Assembly (NCBI GenBank): GCA_017617315.1
Contig: JAFZWM010000049.1
Coordinates: forward strand, 1-64,000
DNA: 64,000 bases
Direction of reading: 5' to 3'
Source: Bacteroidaceae bacterium
Lineage (GTDB): Bacteria > Bacteroidota > Bacteroidia > Bacteroidales > Bacteroidaceae
The notes under the pieces were generated by a model. The model saw only the letters and a list, made by a program, of their open reading frames with translations. It made no database searches and was not told the DNA's origin. Numbering within the stretch: position 1 is the first letter of the stretch; every line of letters begins with the position of its first letter. Position numbers and translations under genes: made by a program. Shown piece after piece: positions 17,043 to 25,875 of this stretch.

Positions 17043-17534
17043 TTACCTTGAGAAGAAGTCGAAGTTGATGTTAAAGAACGGAAAGTCGGGCTGAGGCTGC
17101 GGTTGTCTGTTCTGCTCCTTTGGCTGACTCTCGGTGTTGTTCTTGTTTATGAGGATAAGCTCGATGGTGCTGCCCTGGCTGTTCATCTGTATGAACTTGC
17201 GGCTCTTCTTTCCGTAGAACACAAGCGTGTTGCTGGTTGTGTTGAACGAGTTGCTGCTGTACACCTCGTTGGCATTCTCGCTCTCCTTGCGGAAGGCGTT
17301 GTAGAGCTTCGTGAAGGTTGTGTTGTCGGCGTGGACAATGGTTAGCTTCTTCACGGTCTTTACGATGTTGTGCGTGCGAGGATCGCGCTTCACGATGTTT
17401 TGCAGATGGCAGATGTCATCCTTCTTTTCGAGACTGTTAACCAGTTTCTCGATGCTCTGCTGCGCCTTGCACTCCAAGCCGAATGTGGTGAACATGCAGA
17501 CTGTAAGTGACAGTATTTTAGAACTTATACTCAT
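17043..17534 (-). CDS. Secreted DUF5024-like protein of sigma-factor operon
   Basis: Encodes 163 residues with an N-terminal signal (hydrophobic to about residue 18, ending ECKAQ). The block VKRDPRTHNIVKTVKKLTI, followed by a helical segment and the S-F-N-T-T-S-N-T-L-V-F-Y-G strand, resembles small secreted Bacteroides proteins of the DUF5024 type; this is from memory of the family and not searched. The C-terminus is Gln/Pro rich and then Phe/Asn rich. It follows the anti-sigma-like gene after 11 bp, so it probably belongs to that regulon as an envelope protein of unknown function. Confidence 0.65.
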   Translation of the reverse strand: MSISSKILSLTVCMFTTFGLECKAQQSIEKLVNSLEKKDDICHLQNIVKRDPRTHNIVKTVKKLTIVHADNTTFTKLYNAFRKESENANEVYSSNSFNTTSNTLVFYGKKSRKFIQMNSQGSTIELILINKNNTESQPKEQNRQPQPQPDFPFFNINFDFFSR

Positions 17535-17545
17535 ATTCTTTTCTT

Positions 17546-18154
17546 TTAGTCTTCGTTAAGGAATTCGTTAACTCTGGCCTGAGCCTCGCTGTTGTTGATG
17601 CAGCTTGCCATAACGCTCTGTATGTTGTCGTCTTTGTCGCTGATTTCGGAAAGCTGTGCAACCTGCATTTCAATGTTGTCAGCCTCTTTCATCGTGTTGT
17701 CAATCATCAGTCTCAGCGTCTCTTTGTCGGTTATGCGCTTTCCGTTCTGCATAACGTAGCTGCCCTCGTAGCTGTAAAGCTCGTCGGCATCGTTTTTGAG
17801 CAGTCCGAACGATATGCCGGATATGAGCACGATGCTTGCCGCTATGCTTGCCGCGAACATAAAGATGCGTCGTTTCGGCTTCTTTGTCTCTGCCGCCGGC
17901 ATCAGCTGCACAGTCTTGGCTGTGCTCTGCTCTGCCTCGGCGAGTGCTTGTGCCGAGAGGCTTTCATCGAGTCCGCTTTCGAAGTATGCAAACATTTCCC
18001 TATACTGGGCTATGTGCTGCGGAAGGTTTTTCTCGGTGGCGAAGAAGCGGTAGAGTTCCCTTTCTTCGGCGTTCGAGGTTTCGGCCTCCATGAAGCGGTC
18101 AATGTAGAGTTCCACATTGTTGATGTCAATATGTATAGTATCACCCATAGGCAT
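17546..18154 (-). CDS. Single-pass membrane protein, probable anti-sigma factor
   Basis: Encodes 202 residues. The N-terminal 95 residues are a helical cytoplasmic domain beginning with an acidic segment (ELYIDRFMEAETSNAEERELYRF, read in parts), followed by a basic KKPKRR stop and one transmembrane helix (about residues 97-117), then an extracytoplasmic helical tail. Its place directly after an ECF sigma gene (8-bp gap) and its topology fit an anti-sigma factor, although no zinc-binding HxxxCxxC motif is seen. The start at 18154 is preferred; a second ATG two codons later is possible. Confidence 0.7.
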   Translation of the reverse strand: MPMGDTIHIDINNVELYIDRFMEAETSNAEERELYRFFATEKNLPQHIAQYREMFAYFESGLDESLSAQALAEAEQSTAKTVQLMPAAETKKPKRRIFMFAASIAASIVLISGISFGLLKNDADELYSYEGSYVMQNGKRITDKETLRLMIDNTMKEADNIEMQVAQLSEISDKDDNIQSVMASCINNSEAQARVNEFLNED

Positions 18155-18162
18155 ATTATTGG

Positions 18163-18660
18163 TTATATCTTCCGGTTTAGGAATTGTTCTCTGATTTTTT
18201 TTCGTGCTCTACTAAGATTTTGTCTTACGGCCTCGGGTTTGCTTCCTATCATCTGGGCTATTTCATCAATTTCCAAGCCTTCAACGTGTTTCATTCTCAG
18301 CACCGTTTGCTGCATGTCGGGCAGCTGACCGATGAGGCGCATCACCTCGGTGGTCTCCTCGGCATCCATCATCTCGTTCTCGAACGACGATGTGTCGGCA
18401 ATCTGCGCCATTGCGTCTTCGTCGATGTCGGCCTTGTGGTCGTCGCGGATGGTGTTCAGGCTCAGGTTTCGGATTATGGTTGTAGCCAATGCGTCAACCG
18501 AGCGATACTGTTCCAGGCTGTCGTGAATGTTCCACAATTTTAACAGTGTGTCCTGAACCAGATCTTCAGCCTTATCCTCGTCGTGCACCATCCTGATGGC
18601 ATATCTGACGAGCATAGGTCGGAGGCGCGTTGCTTCCTTTTCGAATCCCTGTCGTTCCAT
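18163..18660 (-). CDS. ECF-type RNA polymerase sigma factor
   Basis: Encodes 165 residues from the ATG at 18660. Region 2 is visible as MLVRYAIRMVHDEDKAEDLVQDTLLKLW (read as consecutive parts) and region 4 as LPDMQQTVLRMKHVEGLEIDEIA followed by a helix-turn-helix ending in NLSRARKKIREQF. Between them is an acidic linker. It directs RNA polymerase to its own regulon and is probably held by the next gene's membrane protein. A longer reading from 18678 adds six residues and is less typical. Confidence 0.92.
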   Translation of the reverse strand: MERQGFEKEATRLRPMLVRYAIRMVHDEDKAEDLVQDTLLKLWNIHDSLEQYRSVDALATTIIRNLSLNTIRDDHKADIDEDAMAQIADTSSFENEMMDAEETTEVMRLIGQLPDMQQTVLRMKHVEGLEIDEIAQMIGSKPEAVRQNLSRARKKIREQFLNRKI

Positions 18661-18721
18661 CTTACATAGTGATGACACATGCGTGATGCTTTTGTGACAT
18701 CATTTTTTATTTTTTTTCTGA

Positions 18722-20887
18722 TTATTTTGTTTCGCTGCTGATTTTCAGCTCGTTAATGAGGCGAGGAGAGTTGCCCCACTTCTCGATTAGGTACAGAATA
18801 TAGCGCACGTCAACGCCGATGCAACGCTGGAGATTAGGTTCGAAGGTGATGTCGCTGCTCATTGCTTCCCAGTTGCCGTCGAAGGCAAGACCGAGCAGTT
18901 CGCCCTTGCCGTTGAACATCGGCGAGCCGGAGTTTCCGCCTGTGATGTCGTTGTTTGTAAGGAAGCATAGCTGCATGGTGCCGCTCTTTTTGTCGGCATA
19001 CCGTCCGAAGTTGTTTGACTTGTACAGTTTCATCAGTTCTGGCTCTACGAAATATTCCATGTCGCCGCTGCCGTCCTTCTTAGGACCGAGGTTCTCGAAC
19101 TTCTCGATAATTCCGCGTGGAGTGGAGTAGTAGCCGAACACCATGGCATCTTTAGGTTCGTAGCCGCCCACCACGCCGTAGCTCATGCGCATGGTTGAGT
19201 TTGCGTCGGAATAGAACAGTCTGTCGCTCTGCATCAGTCGCATAGAACGGTTCAGAAGTCGCTCGTTCTTGTCTATGATGTCGGTTGCGATAGCCATTTT
19301 CTGCTGAAGCTCGAACAGCTTGACCATTATGTCTATACATATTTCAGATGCGGCATCCTTGCTCATATCGCATTTTAGCGTGCCTGTGAATAGTCTTCTC
19401 AGACCGTCTATCGTGCTGAAGTTTGATGCGGCGTAGATGCTGTTGGTAAAGGCGTTGTAATCGCCCTTGAAATCTTTTTTTATGCGCTTGTAGCACTCGG
19501 GCAGATAATCCTCGTTGTAGTTTACCTGCTCGGCATATTCCTTCAGCATGGCGGCAAAAATCTCCTTATCGGTGTCGATGTCCATGTTGTTGTATCGGTC
19601 GGCAATCGACTTTATCTGCTGCTGAAGATTCTCGTTGTCGTTGCTGAAATCGGTATTCAATAATGTGAAGACGATGCCCAGAAGGTCGGACCCCTCGTAG
19701 AAAGCCTCGTTTATGAGGAATAGCGTGCGATAGTCGTTTTTCCTCTTCTTGTAAGCCTTTCCGAGTATTGGCAGAAGGTTACGATAGTATTCCGAATGGG
19801 TTGAGTCGCTCAGAATCCACTCGTGCAGTTCCTTCTCAAGAGCCTGCTTCTTCTCGATGATGTGCAGTTCCTTGATGCTGTTGTTCATGCCAATGCTGTT
19901 CTTCCAGTAGTTTGAGCTGATGTCGTACTTTGAGTCGTACTTTATGCGCACGACGGGATTGGCATCCATGTGCTTGCGCCATATCTGCTGCTTTACGCTT
20001 CGCATGTCGATAAGCACTTGGTTAAGACATTCCATGCGCTCCTTTATGCCATAAGACGACAGATAGCGGCACGTCTCGCCCGGATAGCCGATGGTCATGC
20101 AGAACGAGCCTTCGTTGTATCCGTCGAGCGACACGGGCGCGTATGCCTTGGCCTTCAGCGGCACGTTGTCCTTGCTGTAGGCGGCAGGATTGTTGTCCTT
20201 GTCGGCATAGATTCTGAAGATGGAGAAGTCGCCCGTCTGTCGCGGCCACATCCAGTTGTCGCTCTCGCCTCCGAATTTTCCGACCGATGCCGGCGGAGCG
20301 AAGACAAGACGGATGTCGGTATAGTCGCGATATACATTTATATAGAACTCGTTTCCCTGATAGTACGAGCTTATCTCGGCGCGAAGGGTAGGGTCGTGCT
20401 CCACCTCTTTCTGCTGAATTATTACGGAAATGGAGTCGATGATGTGCTGGCGCATGAACTCGTTCTTGCAGTTGCCTATAGCCTCGTTCATCTCGGCAGT
20501 TATGTTGCGCGTTGAGACAAGGAAACTGACGAACAGATTCTCGATTGGCAGTTCCTCGTCGAACGACTGCGACACGAATCCGTTCTTTATATAGTCGTGC
20601 TCCGCGCTACTCTGCTGCTGTATGCTCTCGAATCCGCAATGGTGGTTGGTAAACACCAATCCCTCGGGCGAAACGACAACGCCCGTGCAGAATCCGCCAA
20701 AGCTGACCACGGCATCCTTCAGAGAGCCGCTATTGGTGCTGTAAAGCTGCTGCGGAGTCAGTTTCAGTCCCAGACTCTGCATTCGCTTTACGGTCTGAGC
20801 CGGCAGGTTGTTGAGCATCCACATGCCTTCGTCGGCCTTGGCAAATGCAGATACGAATATAATCAGCAGAAACAATAATTTCCTCAT
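18722..20887 (-). CDS. S46-family dipeptidyl-peptidase (DPP7/DPP11 type)
   Basis: Encodes 721 residues from the ATG at 20887, which gives a clean signal peptide (MRKLLFLLIIFVSAFAKA); the longer frame overlaps the upstream gene. Catalytic signatures are TNHHCGF (His82/His83) and GGNSGSP with nucleophile Ser653, as in S46 serine peptidases, which release dipeptides in the periplasm of asaccharolytic and saccharolytic Bacteroidales. The C-terminal block FDGNWEAMSSDITFEP and the ending EKWGNSPRLINELK look more like DPP7 than DPP11, so preference for hydrophobic P1 residues is possible; this is inference. Confidence 0.93.
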   Translation of the reverse strand: MRKLLFLLIIFVSAFAKADEGMWMLNNLPAQTVKRMQSLGLKLTPQQLYSTNSGSLKDAVVSFGGFCTGVVVSPEGLVFTNHHCGFESIQQQSSAEHDYIKNGFVSQSFDEELPIENLFVSFLVSTRNITAEMNEAIGNCKNEFMRQHIIDSISVIIQQKEVEHDPTLRAEISSYYQGNEFYINVYRDYTDIRLVFAPPASVGKFGGESDNWMWPRQTGDFSIFRIYADKDNNPAAYSKDNVPLKAKAYAPVSLDGYNEGSFCMTIGYPGETCRYLSSYGIKERMECLNQVLIDMRSVKQQIWRKHMDANPVVRIKYDSKYDISSNYWKNSIGMNNSIKELHIIEKKQALEKELHEWILSDSTHSEYYRNLLPILGKAYKKRKNDYRTLFLINEAFYEGSDLLGIVFTLLNTDFSNDNENLQQQIKSIADRYNNMDIDTDKEIFAAMLKEYAEQVNYNEDYLPECYKRIKKDFKGDYNAFTNSIYAASNFSTIDGLRRLFTGTLKCDMSKDAASEICIDIMVKLFELQQKMAIATDIIDKNERLLNRSMRLMQSDRLFYSDANSTMRMSYGVVGGYEPKDAMVFGYYSTPRGIIEKFENLGPKKDGSGDMEYFVEPELMKLYKSNNFGRYADKKSGTMQLCFLTNNDITGGNSGSPMFNGKGELLGLAFDGNWEAMSSDITFEPNLQRCIGVDVRYILYLIEKWGNSPRLINELKISSETK

Positions 20888-20927
20888 GATGTTTTTATGG
20901 TATAAGTATTTGTATGTCTTTTGTTTA

Positions 20928-22427
20928 TTACTTAAAGAACTTGCCAATCACAGGCAACGCCTTAAGCGGAAAGTCTTTCTTTGCAAGATATGCTATGAAG
21001 ACCATCAGAAGCAACGTGTTGCATGCCAGTCGTGCCGCGATGTGCCAATTGGAAGGAACGGCATAAACCGATGCGGCATATATTGCTGCCGTAAGCGCAA
21101 CGTAGCAGAAAATATCCTTTAACGGATAGTTGATAGGATATTTCTTCTGACCGACGAAGTACGACAGAGCCATTGACGTGCCGTAGCCTGCAACGCCAGC
21201 CCATGCACAAGCCATGTAGCCGTATTTAGGAATGAAGATGATGTTGATGGCTATGAGCACTATGCAGCCGATGCCCGAGAAGTATGCTCCCCAGATAGTC
21301 TTGTCTATCAGCTTGTACCAGAACGACAGGTTGAAATAGATGCCCATCATAATCTCGGCAACCATTACTATCGGAACAACCTTCAGACCTTCCCAATAGC
21401 CCTCGTCGATAATGTGCTTTATCACATCGAGATAGAGCATTACGCAAAGGAATGCCAGAAGCGTGAAGATAAGGAAGTACTTCATCGCCTTGGCGTAAGT
21501 GTCGCGGCTGTCCTTGTCCTTCTCCTTGCTCTTGCCAAACACGAAAGGCTCGTAGGCATAGCGGAATGCCTGCGTAATCATTGCCATAATCATGGCTATC
21601 TTTACGGCTGCTCCGTAGATGCCAAGCTCAACCTTGCCCTGACTTCCGGGGCACGCAATCGGATAAATAAGCTTGTCGGCAGTCTGGTTCAGAATTCCGG
21701 CGATGCCGAGAACGAGGATTGGCCATGAATATGAAAGCATTTTCTTGAAAAGCTGCGCATCGAACACCCACTTGAAGCCTATCAGCTCAGGCCAGAACCA
21801 TACTGTTATGCTTGCCGTACACAGAAGGTTTATGGCAAAGGCATATCCAACGCTCACGGCTGGATTGTATATGTGTCCCACGATGTCGGGATGAGTCTTG
21901 TACAACTCTGGCAACCATGCAAAGTAGAGCAGGTTGAGCAGGATGTTCATGATGACGAACAGAAGCTTGAGAGATGCAAACTTTATCGGCCTTTTCTGAT
22001 ATCTCAGAAACGCGAACGGAATACATTGGAAGGCATCTATCGCCACGCAGATGAACATTATTGCAACGTAGTGGCGATGAGCCGAATAGCCCATGAAGTC
22101 GGCTATAGGGTCGAGAAAGGCGAGTACGCACGCCACAAACATGAGCGATGTTGCGCCCACGCTTATAAGCGTTGTAGAGTAAACCCTCATAGGGTCTACG
22201 CCCTCCTTGTTTGCAAAGCGGAAGAATGTCGTCTCCATTCCGTAGGTAAGGATTACGAGCAGAAGCGCCGTATATGCGTATATGTTGGTAATTACGCCGT
22301 ATCCGCCCGACTCTACTGCGATTTTTGCCGTGTAGAGCGGTACGAGAAGATAGTTGAGAAATCGTCCGACAATGCTGCTTAGTCCATATATTGCTGTATC
22401 TTTAGCAAGTGATTTTAAGTTTGCCAT
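20928..22427 (-). CDS. Oligosaccharide flippase family protein (Wzx-like)
   Basis: Encodes 499 residues with about 14 hydrophobic segments spread over the whole length. The opening LAKDTAIYGLSSIVGRFLNYLLVPLY is typical of polysaccharide flippases of the MOP superfamily, which move lipid-linked glycans across the inner membrane. There are no glycosyltransferase genes around it, so its substrate cannot be inferred; such orphan copies are common in Bacteroidales. It lies between the S46 peptidase and the SpmAB-type gene on the same strand, 40 bp and 25 bp away, so the genes may be co-transcribed. Confidence 0.9.
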   Translation of the reverse strand: MANLKSLAKDTAIYGLSSIVGRFLNYLLVPLYTAKIAVESGGYGVITNIYAYTALLLVILTYGMETTFFRFANKEGVDPMRVYSTTLISVGATSLMFVACVLAFLDPIADFMGYSAHRHYVAIMFICVAIDAFQCIPFAFLRYQKRPIKFASLKLLFVIMNILLNLLYFAWLPELYKTHPDIVGHIYNPAVSVGYAFAINLLCTASITVWFWPELIGFKWVFDAQLFKKMLSYSWPILVLGIAGILNQTADKLIYPIACPGSQGKVELGIYGAAVKIAMIMAMITQAFRYAYEPFVFGKSKEKDKDSRDTYAKAMKYFLIFTLLAFLCVMLYLDVIKHIIDEGYWEGLKVVPIVMVAEIMMGIYFNLSFWYKLIDKTIWGAYFSGIGCIVLIAINIIFIPKYGYMACAWAGVAGYGTSMALSYFVGQKKYPINYPLKDIFCYVALTAAIYAASVYAVPSNWHIAARLACNTLLLMVFIAYLAKKDFPLKALPVIGKFFK

Positions 22428-22452
22428 TTTGTTCTTTTAAACTAATTTTTTA

Positions 22453-23685
22453 TCATCCAAAAAATGCGTATGCTATGAATATTGCCGCTATTATTCCGGC
22501 AAGGTCGGCAAGCAGTCCGCATGTAACGGCGTGGCGGGTATTCTTCACGCTCACGCTTCCGAAATAAACTGCAAGAATGTAGAATGTGGTATCGGTAGAG
22601 CCCTGGAAAATGCAGCTAAGTCTGCCCACGAACGAGTCTACGCCGTGAGTCTGCATGGCATCAATCATCATTCCTCGTGCTCCGCTGCCGCTAAGAGGCT
22701 TCATTATTGCCGTTGGAAGAGCCTCTACAAAGTCGGTATTCATGCCGCAGAAGGCTATGGTGTTGCTTATGCCCTTTATAAGCATGTCCATCGCTCCCGA
22801 TGCCCTGAAAACGCCGATGCCTACAAGAATTGCCACGAGATACGGAATTATTCGGATGGCAGTATTGAAGCCATCCTTCGCACCCTCGATAAACGTCTCG
22901 TAAACGTTTATCTTCTTTATCAGTCCGGCAACGATAAAGCTGATTATTATGCTGAACAGCAAGATGTTGGCAATAAGTGTGCTCATTACCTGCATCTTCT
23001 CCTTCTCCATTCCGCTGAAGCCCCATATTATCAGACCCACCGCGGCGCATAGACCGCCAAGGGTGAGCATGAGCGTGCGGTTAAATAGATTTATCTTCTG
23101 AAACAGACAGGTTATCACTATTCCGGTGATGGTCGAGAAGAATGTAGCAAGCAGAATAGGGATGAAGATGTCGGTTGGCTGTGCCGCTCCCATCTGCGCG
23201 CGATACACGAGGATGCTTATAGGGATAAGCGTCAGCCCCGATGTGTTTAGCACAAGGAACATAATCATCGAGTTGCTTGCCGTGTCCTTCTTTTGGTTGA
23301 GTTCCTGCATTCCCTCCATTGCCTTAAGACCGAGTGGAGTGGCGGCGTTGTCGAGGCCGAGCATGTTGGCTGCAAGGTTCATGAAGATGCTTCCGGTTAC
23401 GGGATGCCCCTTCGGAATATCGGGAAACAGCTTGCAGAAGACAGGGCTGAGCAGACGCGACAGAACATTTATCACGCCTCCCTTCTCGCCAATCTTCATT
23501 ATGCCCAGCCAGAGCGAGAGCGTTCCCGTCAGTCCGAGCGAAATCTCGAATGCCGTCTTGCTCGACTCGAAGGTCGATGTCATCATGGCAGGAAACACTT
23601 CGGTATTGCCCATGAAGCACAGCTGTATCAAGCCCATGACAAAGGCAATTATGAAGAATGCAACCCATATATAGTTTAGTACCAT
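22453..23685 (-). CDS. SpmA-SpmB-type nucleoside-recognition membrane protein
   Basis: Encodes 410 residues with about ten membrane segments. The N-terminal half has the SpmA marker block LGLDNAATPLGLKAMEGMQEL; the C-terminal half contains the SpmB-like blocks SGSGARGMM and GSTDTTFYILAVYFGSV. It is thus a fusion of the two nucleoside-recognition (Gate) domains named from Bacillus spore maturation proteins. In this non-spore-former it is probably a membrane transporter of unknown substrate. It sits between ruvB and the flippase gene. Confidence 0.9.
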   Translation of the reverse strand: MVLNYIWVAFFIIAFVMGLIQLCFMGNTEVFPAMMTSTFESSKTAFEISLGLTGTLSLWLGIMKIGEKGGVINVLSRLLSPVFCKLFPDIPKGHPVTGSIFMNLAANMLGLDNAATPLGLKAMEGMQELNQKKDTASNSMIMFLVLNTSGLTLIPISILVYRAQMGAAQPTDIFIPILLATFFSTITGIVITCLFQKINLFNRTLMLTLGGLCAAVGLIIWGFSGMEKEKMQVMSTLIANILLFSIIISFIVAGLIKKINVYETFIEGAKDGFNTAIRIIPYLVAILVGIGVFRASGAMDMLIKGISNTIAFCGMNTDFVEALPTAIMKPLSGSGARGMMIDAMQTHGVDSFVGRLSCIFQGSTDTTFYILAVYFGSVSVKNTRHAVTCGLLADLAGIIAAIFIAYAFFG

Positions 23686-23704
23686 AAACTCGTGTTTTTA
23701 GTTG

Positions 23705-24748
23705 TTAAAAGTCGCTGTCGTCAAACAGACCCTTCTGAAGCTTCTGTTTCAGAATACTCTTGCCCAGATGACTGTATGCCAGCTCTGTAACCTCGCGTCC
23801 GCGCGGCGTGCGCTTTATGAATCCCTCCTTTATCAGGAAAGGCTCGTACACTTCCTCTATCGTGCCCGGGTCTTCACCTATGGCGGTAGAGATTGTGCTT
23901 ATGCCCACAGGACCTCCGCCAAACTTGTCGATGATGGTGCAGAGAATCTTGTTGTCAATCTCGTCCAGACCGTATTTGTCGATGTTAAGCGCTTCCAGAG
24001 CGTAGTTTGCCACCTCGGTTGTAATCTTGCCGTTGCCCTTAACCTGGGCAAAGTCGCGTACTCTTCTCAGCAGCGAGTTGGCAATACGCGGCGTGCCTCG
24101 GCTTCGGCTTGCAATCTCGCCGGCCGCCTCAATATCACATTCAACGTTGAGCAGCCTTGCCGAGCGGCTTATGATTTTGGTAATCACGTCGTTGTCGTAA
24201 TACTCAAGATGCAGGTTTATGCCGAATCGGGCGCGAAGAGGGGCGGTAAGTGCTCCGCTGCGTGTTGTTGCGCCCACAAGCGTGAACGGGTTCAGGTCTA
24301 TCTGAATGCTTCTGGCCGACGGACCTTTGTCTATCATTATGTCTATCCGATAGTCTTCCATAGCCGAGTACAGATATTCCTCAACTACGGGGCTGAGGCG
24401 GTGAATCTCGTCGATGAACAGCACGTCGTTAGGCTCCAATGATGTCAGTATTCCGGCAAGGTCGCCCGGCTTGTCGAGCACGGGGCCCGATGTTATCTTC
24501 ATGTTTACGCCAAGCTCGTTGGCTATGATGTTGCTCAGGGTAGTCTTTCCAAGTCCCGGAGGGCCGTGCAGCAGCGTGTGGTCGAGAGGCTCGCCTCGCA
24601 TCTTTGCCGCCTGCACGAAGATGTCCAGATTCTCCACTACTTTCTGCTGTCCGTTAAAGTCGCTGAACTGTAGTGGTCGGAGGGCTTTTTCAAACTCCTT
24701 TTCCTTGGGTGTTAAAGACTCATTTCTGATGTCAAAATTATCTTCCAT
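23705..24748 (-). CDS. ruvB: Holliday junction branch migration helicase RuvB
   Basis: Encodes 347 residues. Walker [10 protein letters not shown] (62-70), Walker B FIDEIHRL (111-118), sensor [18 protein letters not shown] and the C-terminal winged-helix with [12 protein letters not shown] are all present. RuvB forms the hexameric motor of the RuvABC complex in recombination and repair. Full length for the family. The -7-like box TAACTTTG ends only 4 nt before the ATG, so the message may be leaderless. Confidence 0.98.
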   Translation of the reverse strand: MEDNFDIRNESLTPKEKEFEKALRPLQFSDFNGQQKVVENLDIFVQAAKMRGEPLDHTLLHGPPGLGKTTLSNIIANELGVNMKITSGPVLDKPGDLAGILTSLEPNDVLFIDEIHRLSPVVEEYLYSAMEDYRIDIMIDKGPSARSIQIDLNPFTLVGATTRSGALTAPLRARFGINLHLEYYDNDVITKIISRSARLLNVECDIEAAGEIASRSRGTPRIANSLLRRVRDFAQVKGNGKITTEVANYALEALNIDKYGLDEIDNKILCTIIDKFGGGPVGISTISTAIGEDPGTIEEVYEPFLIKEGFIKRTPRGREVTELAYSHLGKSILKQKLQKGLFDDSDF

Positions 24749-24752
24749 GCTG

Positions 24753-24760
24753 CAAAGTTA
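24753..24760 (-). promoter_or_regulatory. Candidate -7 box of ruvB
   Basis: Minus-strand TAACTTTG matches TAnnTTTG; it ends 4 nt before the ruvB ATG. Confidence 0.5.
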
Positions 24761-24883
24761 GTGCTTTTTATTTGTAAGTGGCTTTAAATCCTGCGAAATT
24801 TTTTAATATCATGGTTATCAGTTTGTATAATGGTAACGTGTGCGTAGATTTTTTAGCTAACTTATCATTTTTTTTAACTTTTT

Positions 24884-24915
24884 TTTGGATATTCCAAAAG
24901 TAATACATACTTTTG
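24884..24915 (+). promoter_or_regulatory. Bacteroidetes promoter with no downstream gene
   Basis: TTTG (24884-24887), 20 nt, then TACTTTTG (24908-24915): a full match to both promoter boxes at near-ideal spacing. No gene follows; it would drive the candidate small RNA ending near 25056. Confidence 0.6.
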
Positions 24916-24920
24916 TAGAG

Positions 24921-25056
24921 CAAAACAGATTATTATCAAAATTAAGATATTTCTTTTAGGTTAAAAGAAAGGATAGCTAAAATGATCAATGCTGTTAGGT
25001 ATTAAGAATGATGTGGAAGCGCTTGCAAGTGATTGTAGGTGCTTTCTTTTGTTTTG
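24921..25056 (+). ncRNA. Candidate small RNA with promoter and terminator
   Basis: A full promoter lies just upstream (24884-24915). At the 3' end GAAGCGC (25016-25022) pairs with GTGCTTTC (25039-25046), allowing one bulge, and is followed by TTTTGTTTTG. The roughly 135-nt product has only a tiny frame (ATG at 24982, seven codons, MINAVRY), which could be a leader peptide but is not supported otherwise. No family recognised. Confidence 0.35.
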
Positions 25057-25089
25057 TGCTCGTACCTTATTGTCTATATTGGGTTATTT

Positions 25090-25260
25090 TGTGTGTCTTT
25101 TTTGAATTAACAATTCGGGAGTTGAAATTTGAGAGTTGAAAGTTGAAAAATTCAGACAATTGAAAATTAACAATTCAGAATTCATAATTCAAAATTGCTT
25201 TCATAATTAGAGAAAGTTGAAAATTCTGAGGCAATTCACGATTGACAACTTAGGAGTCGT
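25090..25260. repeat. AT-rich degenerate AATTGACAATT repeats, second copy
   Basis: A run of words such as GAATTAACAATTC, GTTGAAAATT and ATTGACAACTT. It resembles the minus strand of 4600-4708, including AGAGAAAGTTGA, and precedes the 11-bp element here as it does there. Confidence 0.5.
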
Positions 25261-25288
25261 AACGAACAATTTCGTCAGAAATTGTTCG

Positions 25289-25354
25289 AACGTCGTAGGA
25301 ACGTCGTAGGAAGATAGAAGGAAGATATACGCAAGGTATACGATGGGTAGCCCA
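25289..25354 (+). repeat. 11-bp tandem array A
   Basis: Six units of 11 bp: AACGTCGTAGG twice, then AAGATAGAAGG, AAGATATACGC, AAGGTATACGA, TGGGTAGCCCA. It lies just upstream of a copy of the 19-bp core. Confidence 0.75.
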
Positions 25355-25381
25355 AATTGTAGAAAAAGAGCACTAATTTGT

Positions 25382-25400
25382 CTTTTGGTAAATACAAAAT
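25382..25400 (+). repeat. 19-bp core of dispersed element, copy 2
   Basis: CTTTTGGTAAATACAAAAT, identical to the minus strand of 4531-4549 and to 25764-25782. It is nearly self-complementary (TTTTG-GTA-AA-TAC-AAAA, with one extra G). Confidence 0.8.
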
Positions 25401-25420
25401 GGTGTCAAGGTATAGGAAAA

Positions 25421-25563
25421 CTATATGCAAGCTATATGCAAGCTATATGTAAGCTATATGTAAGGTATATGTAAGCTATATGTTGGCTATATGTAGGGTA
25501 TATGTTGGGTATATGTAGAGTATATGTTCGGTATATGTAGGATGTACGCAGGATAGATGATGG
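25421..25563 (+). repeat. 11-bp tandem array B (13 units)
   Basis: Thirteen head-to-tail 11-bp units beginning CTATATGCAAG, CTATATGCAAG, CTATATGTAAG and drifting gradually to GTATATGTTGG, GTATATGTAGG, ATGTACGCAGG. Neighbouring units resemble each other most, as expected for growth by slippage. It produces a false open frame of Tyr/Ile/His repeats on the minus strand. Confidence 0.9.
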
Positions 25564-25624
25564 GAAAGCTGAGGGGAGTGTTGAAAATTCTGAATTCGAT
25601 TGACAGGAGGAATTGAAGTAAGCC

Positions 25625-25668
25625 GATAGCAAGGGGGTAGCAAGAGGATAGCAAGATGGTAGCAAGGG
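25625..25668 (+). repeat. 11-bp tandem array C
   Basis: Four units: GATAGCAAGGG, GGTAGCAAGAG, GATAGCAAGAT, GGTAGCAAGGG. Same period as array B but a different sequence. Confidence 0.85.
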
Positions 25669-25763
25669 GGAAAGTTCGACGAAGCGTATATTGATGTAAT
25701 TCTGAAACTTGAAATTTGAAAATTGAAAGTTTTGAATTTGTAATAATTTGTGTGAAAAATATT

Positions 25764-25782
25764 CTTTTGGTAAATACAAAAT
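25764..25782 (+). repeat. 19-bp core of dispersed element, copy 3
   Basis: CTTTTGGTAAATACAAAAT again, 363 bp after copy 2 and followed by array D. Confidence 0.8.
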
Positions 25783-25788
25783 TGTGGG

Positions 25789-25875
25789 AAGGAAGAAGGA
25801 AGGAAGAAGGTAGCAAGATGGAAGCAAGACGGAAGGTAGATTTAAGGTACATCCAAGTAAGCCGGAAGATACTGG
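25789..25875 (+). repeat. 11-bp tandem array D (degenerate)
   Basis: After a GGAAGGAAGAA-rich start, 11-bp units can be traced as GGTAGCAAGAT, GGAAGCAAGAC, GGAAGGTAGAT, TTAAGGTACAT, CCAAGTAAGCC, GGAAGATACTG. Its units resemble those of the copy at 4.4-4.5 kb (AAGGTACATCC). Confidence 0.6.

Noticed and set aside
25421..25563. CRISPR array
   Set aside because: The units are 11 bp with no spacers, and there are no cas genes in the window.
25432..25852. Two overlapping minus-strand frames rich in Tyr, Ile, His and Pro
   Set aside because: They are translations of the 11-bp tandem arrays. Eleven bp is not a multiple of three and there is no signal, motif or start context.
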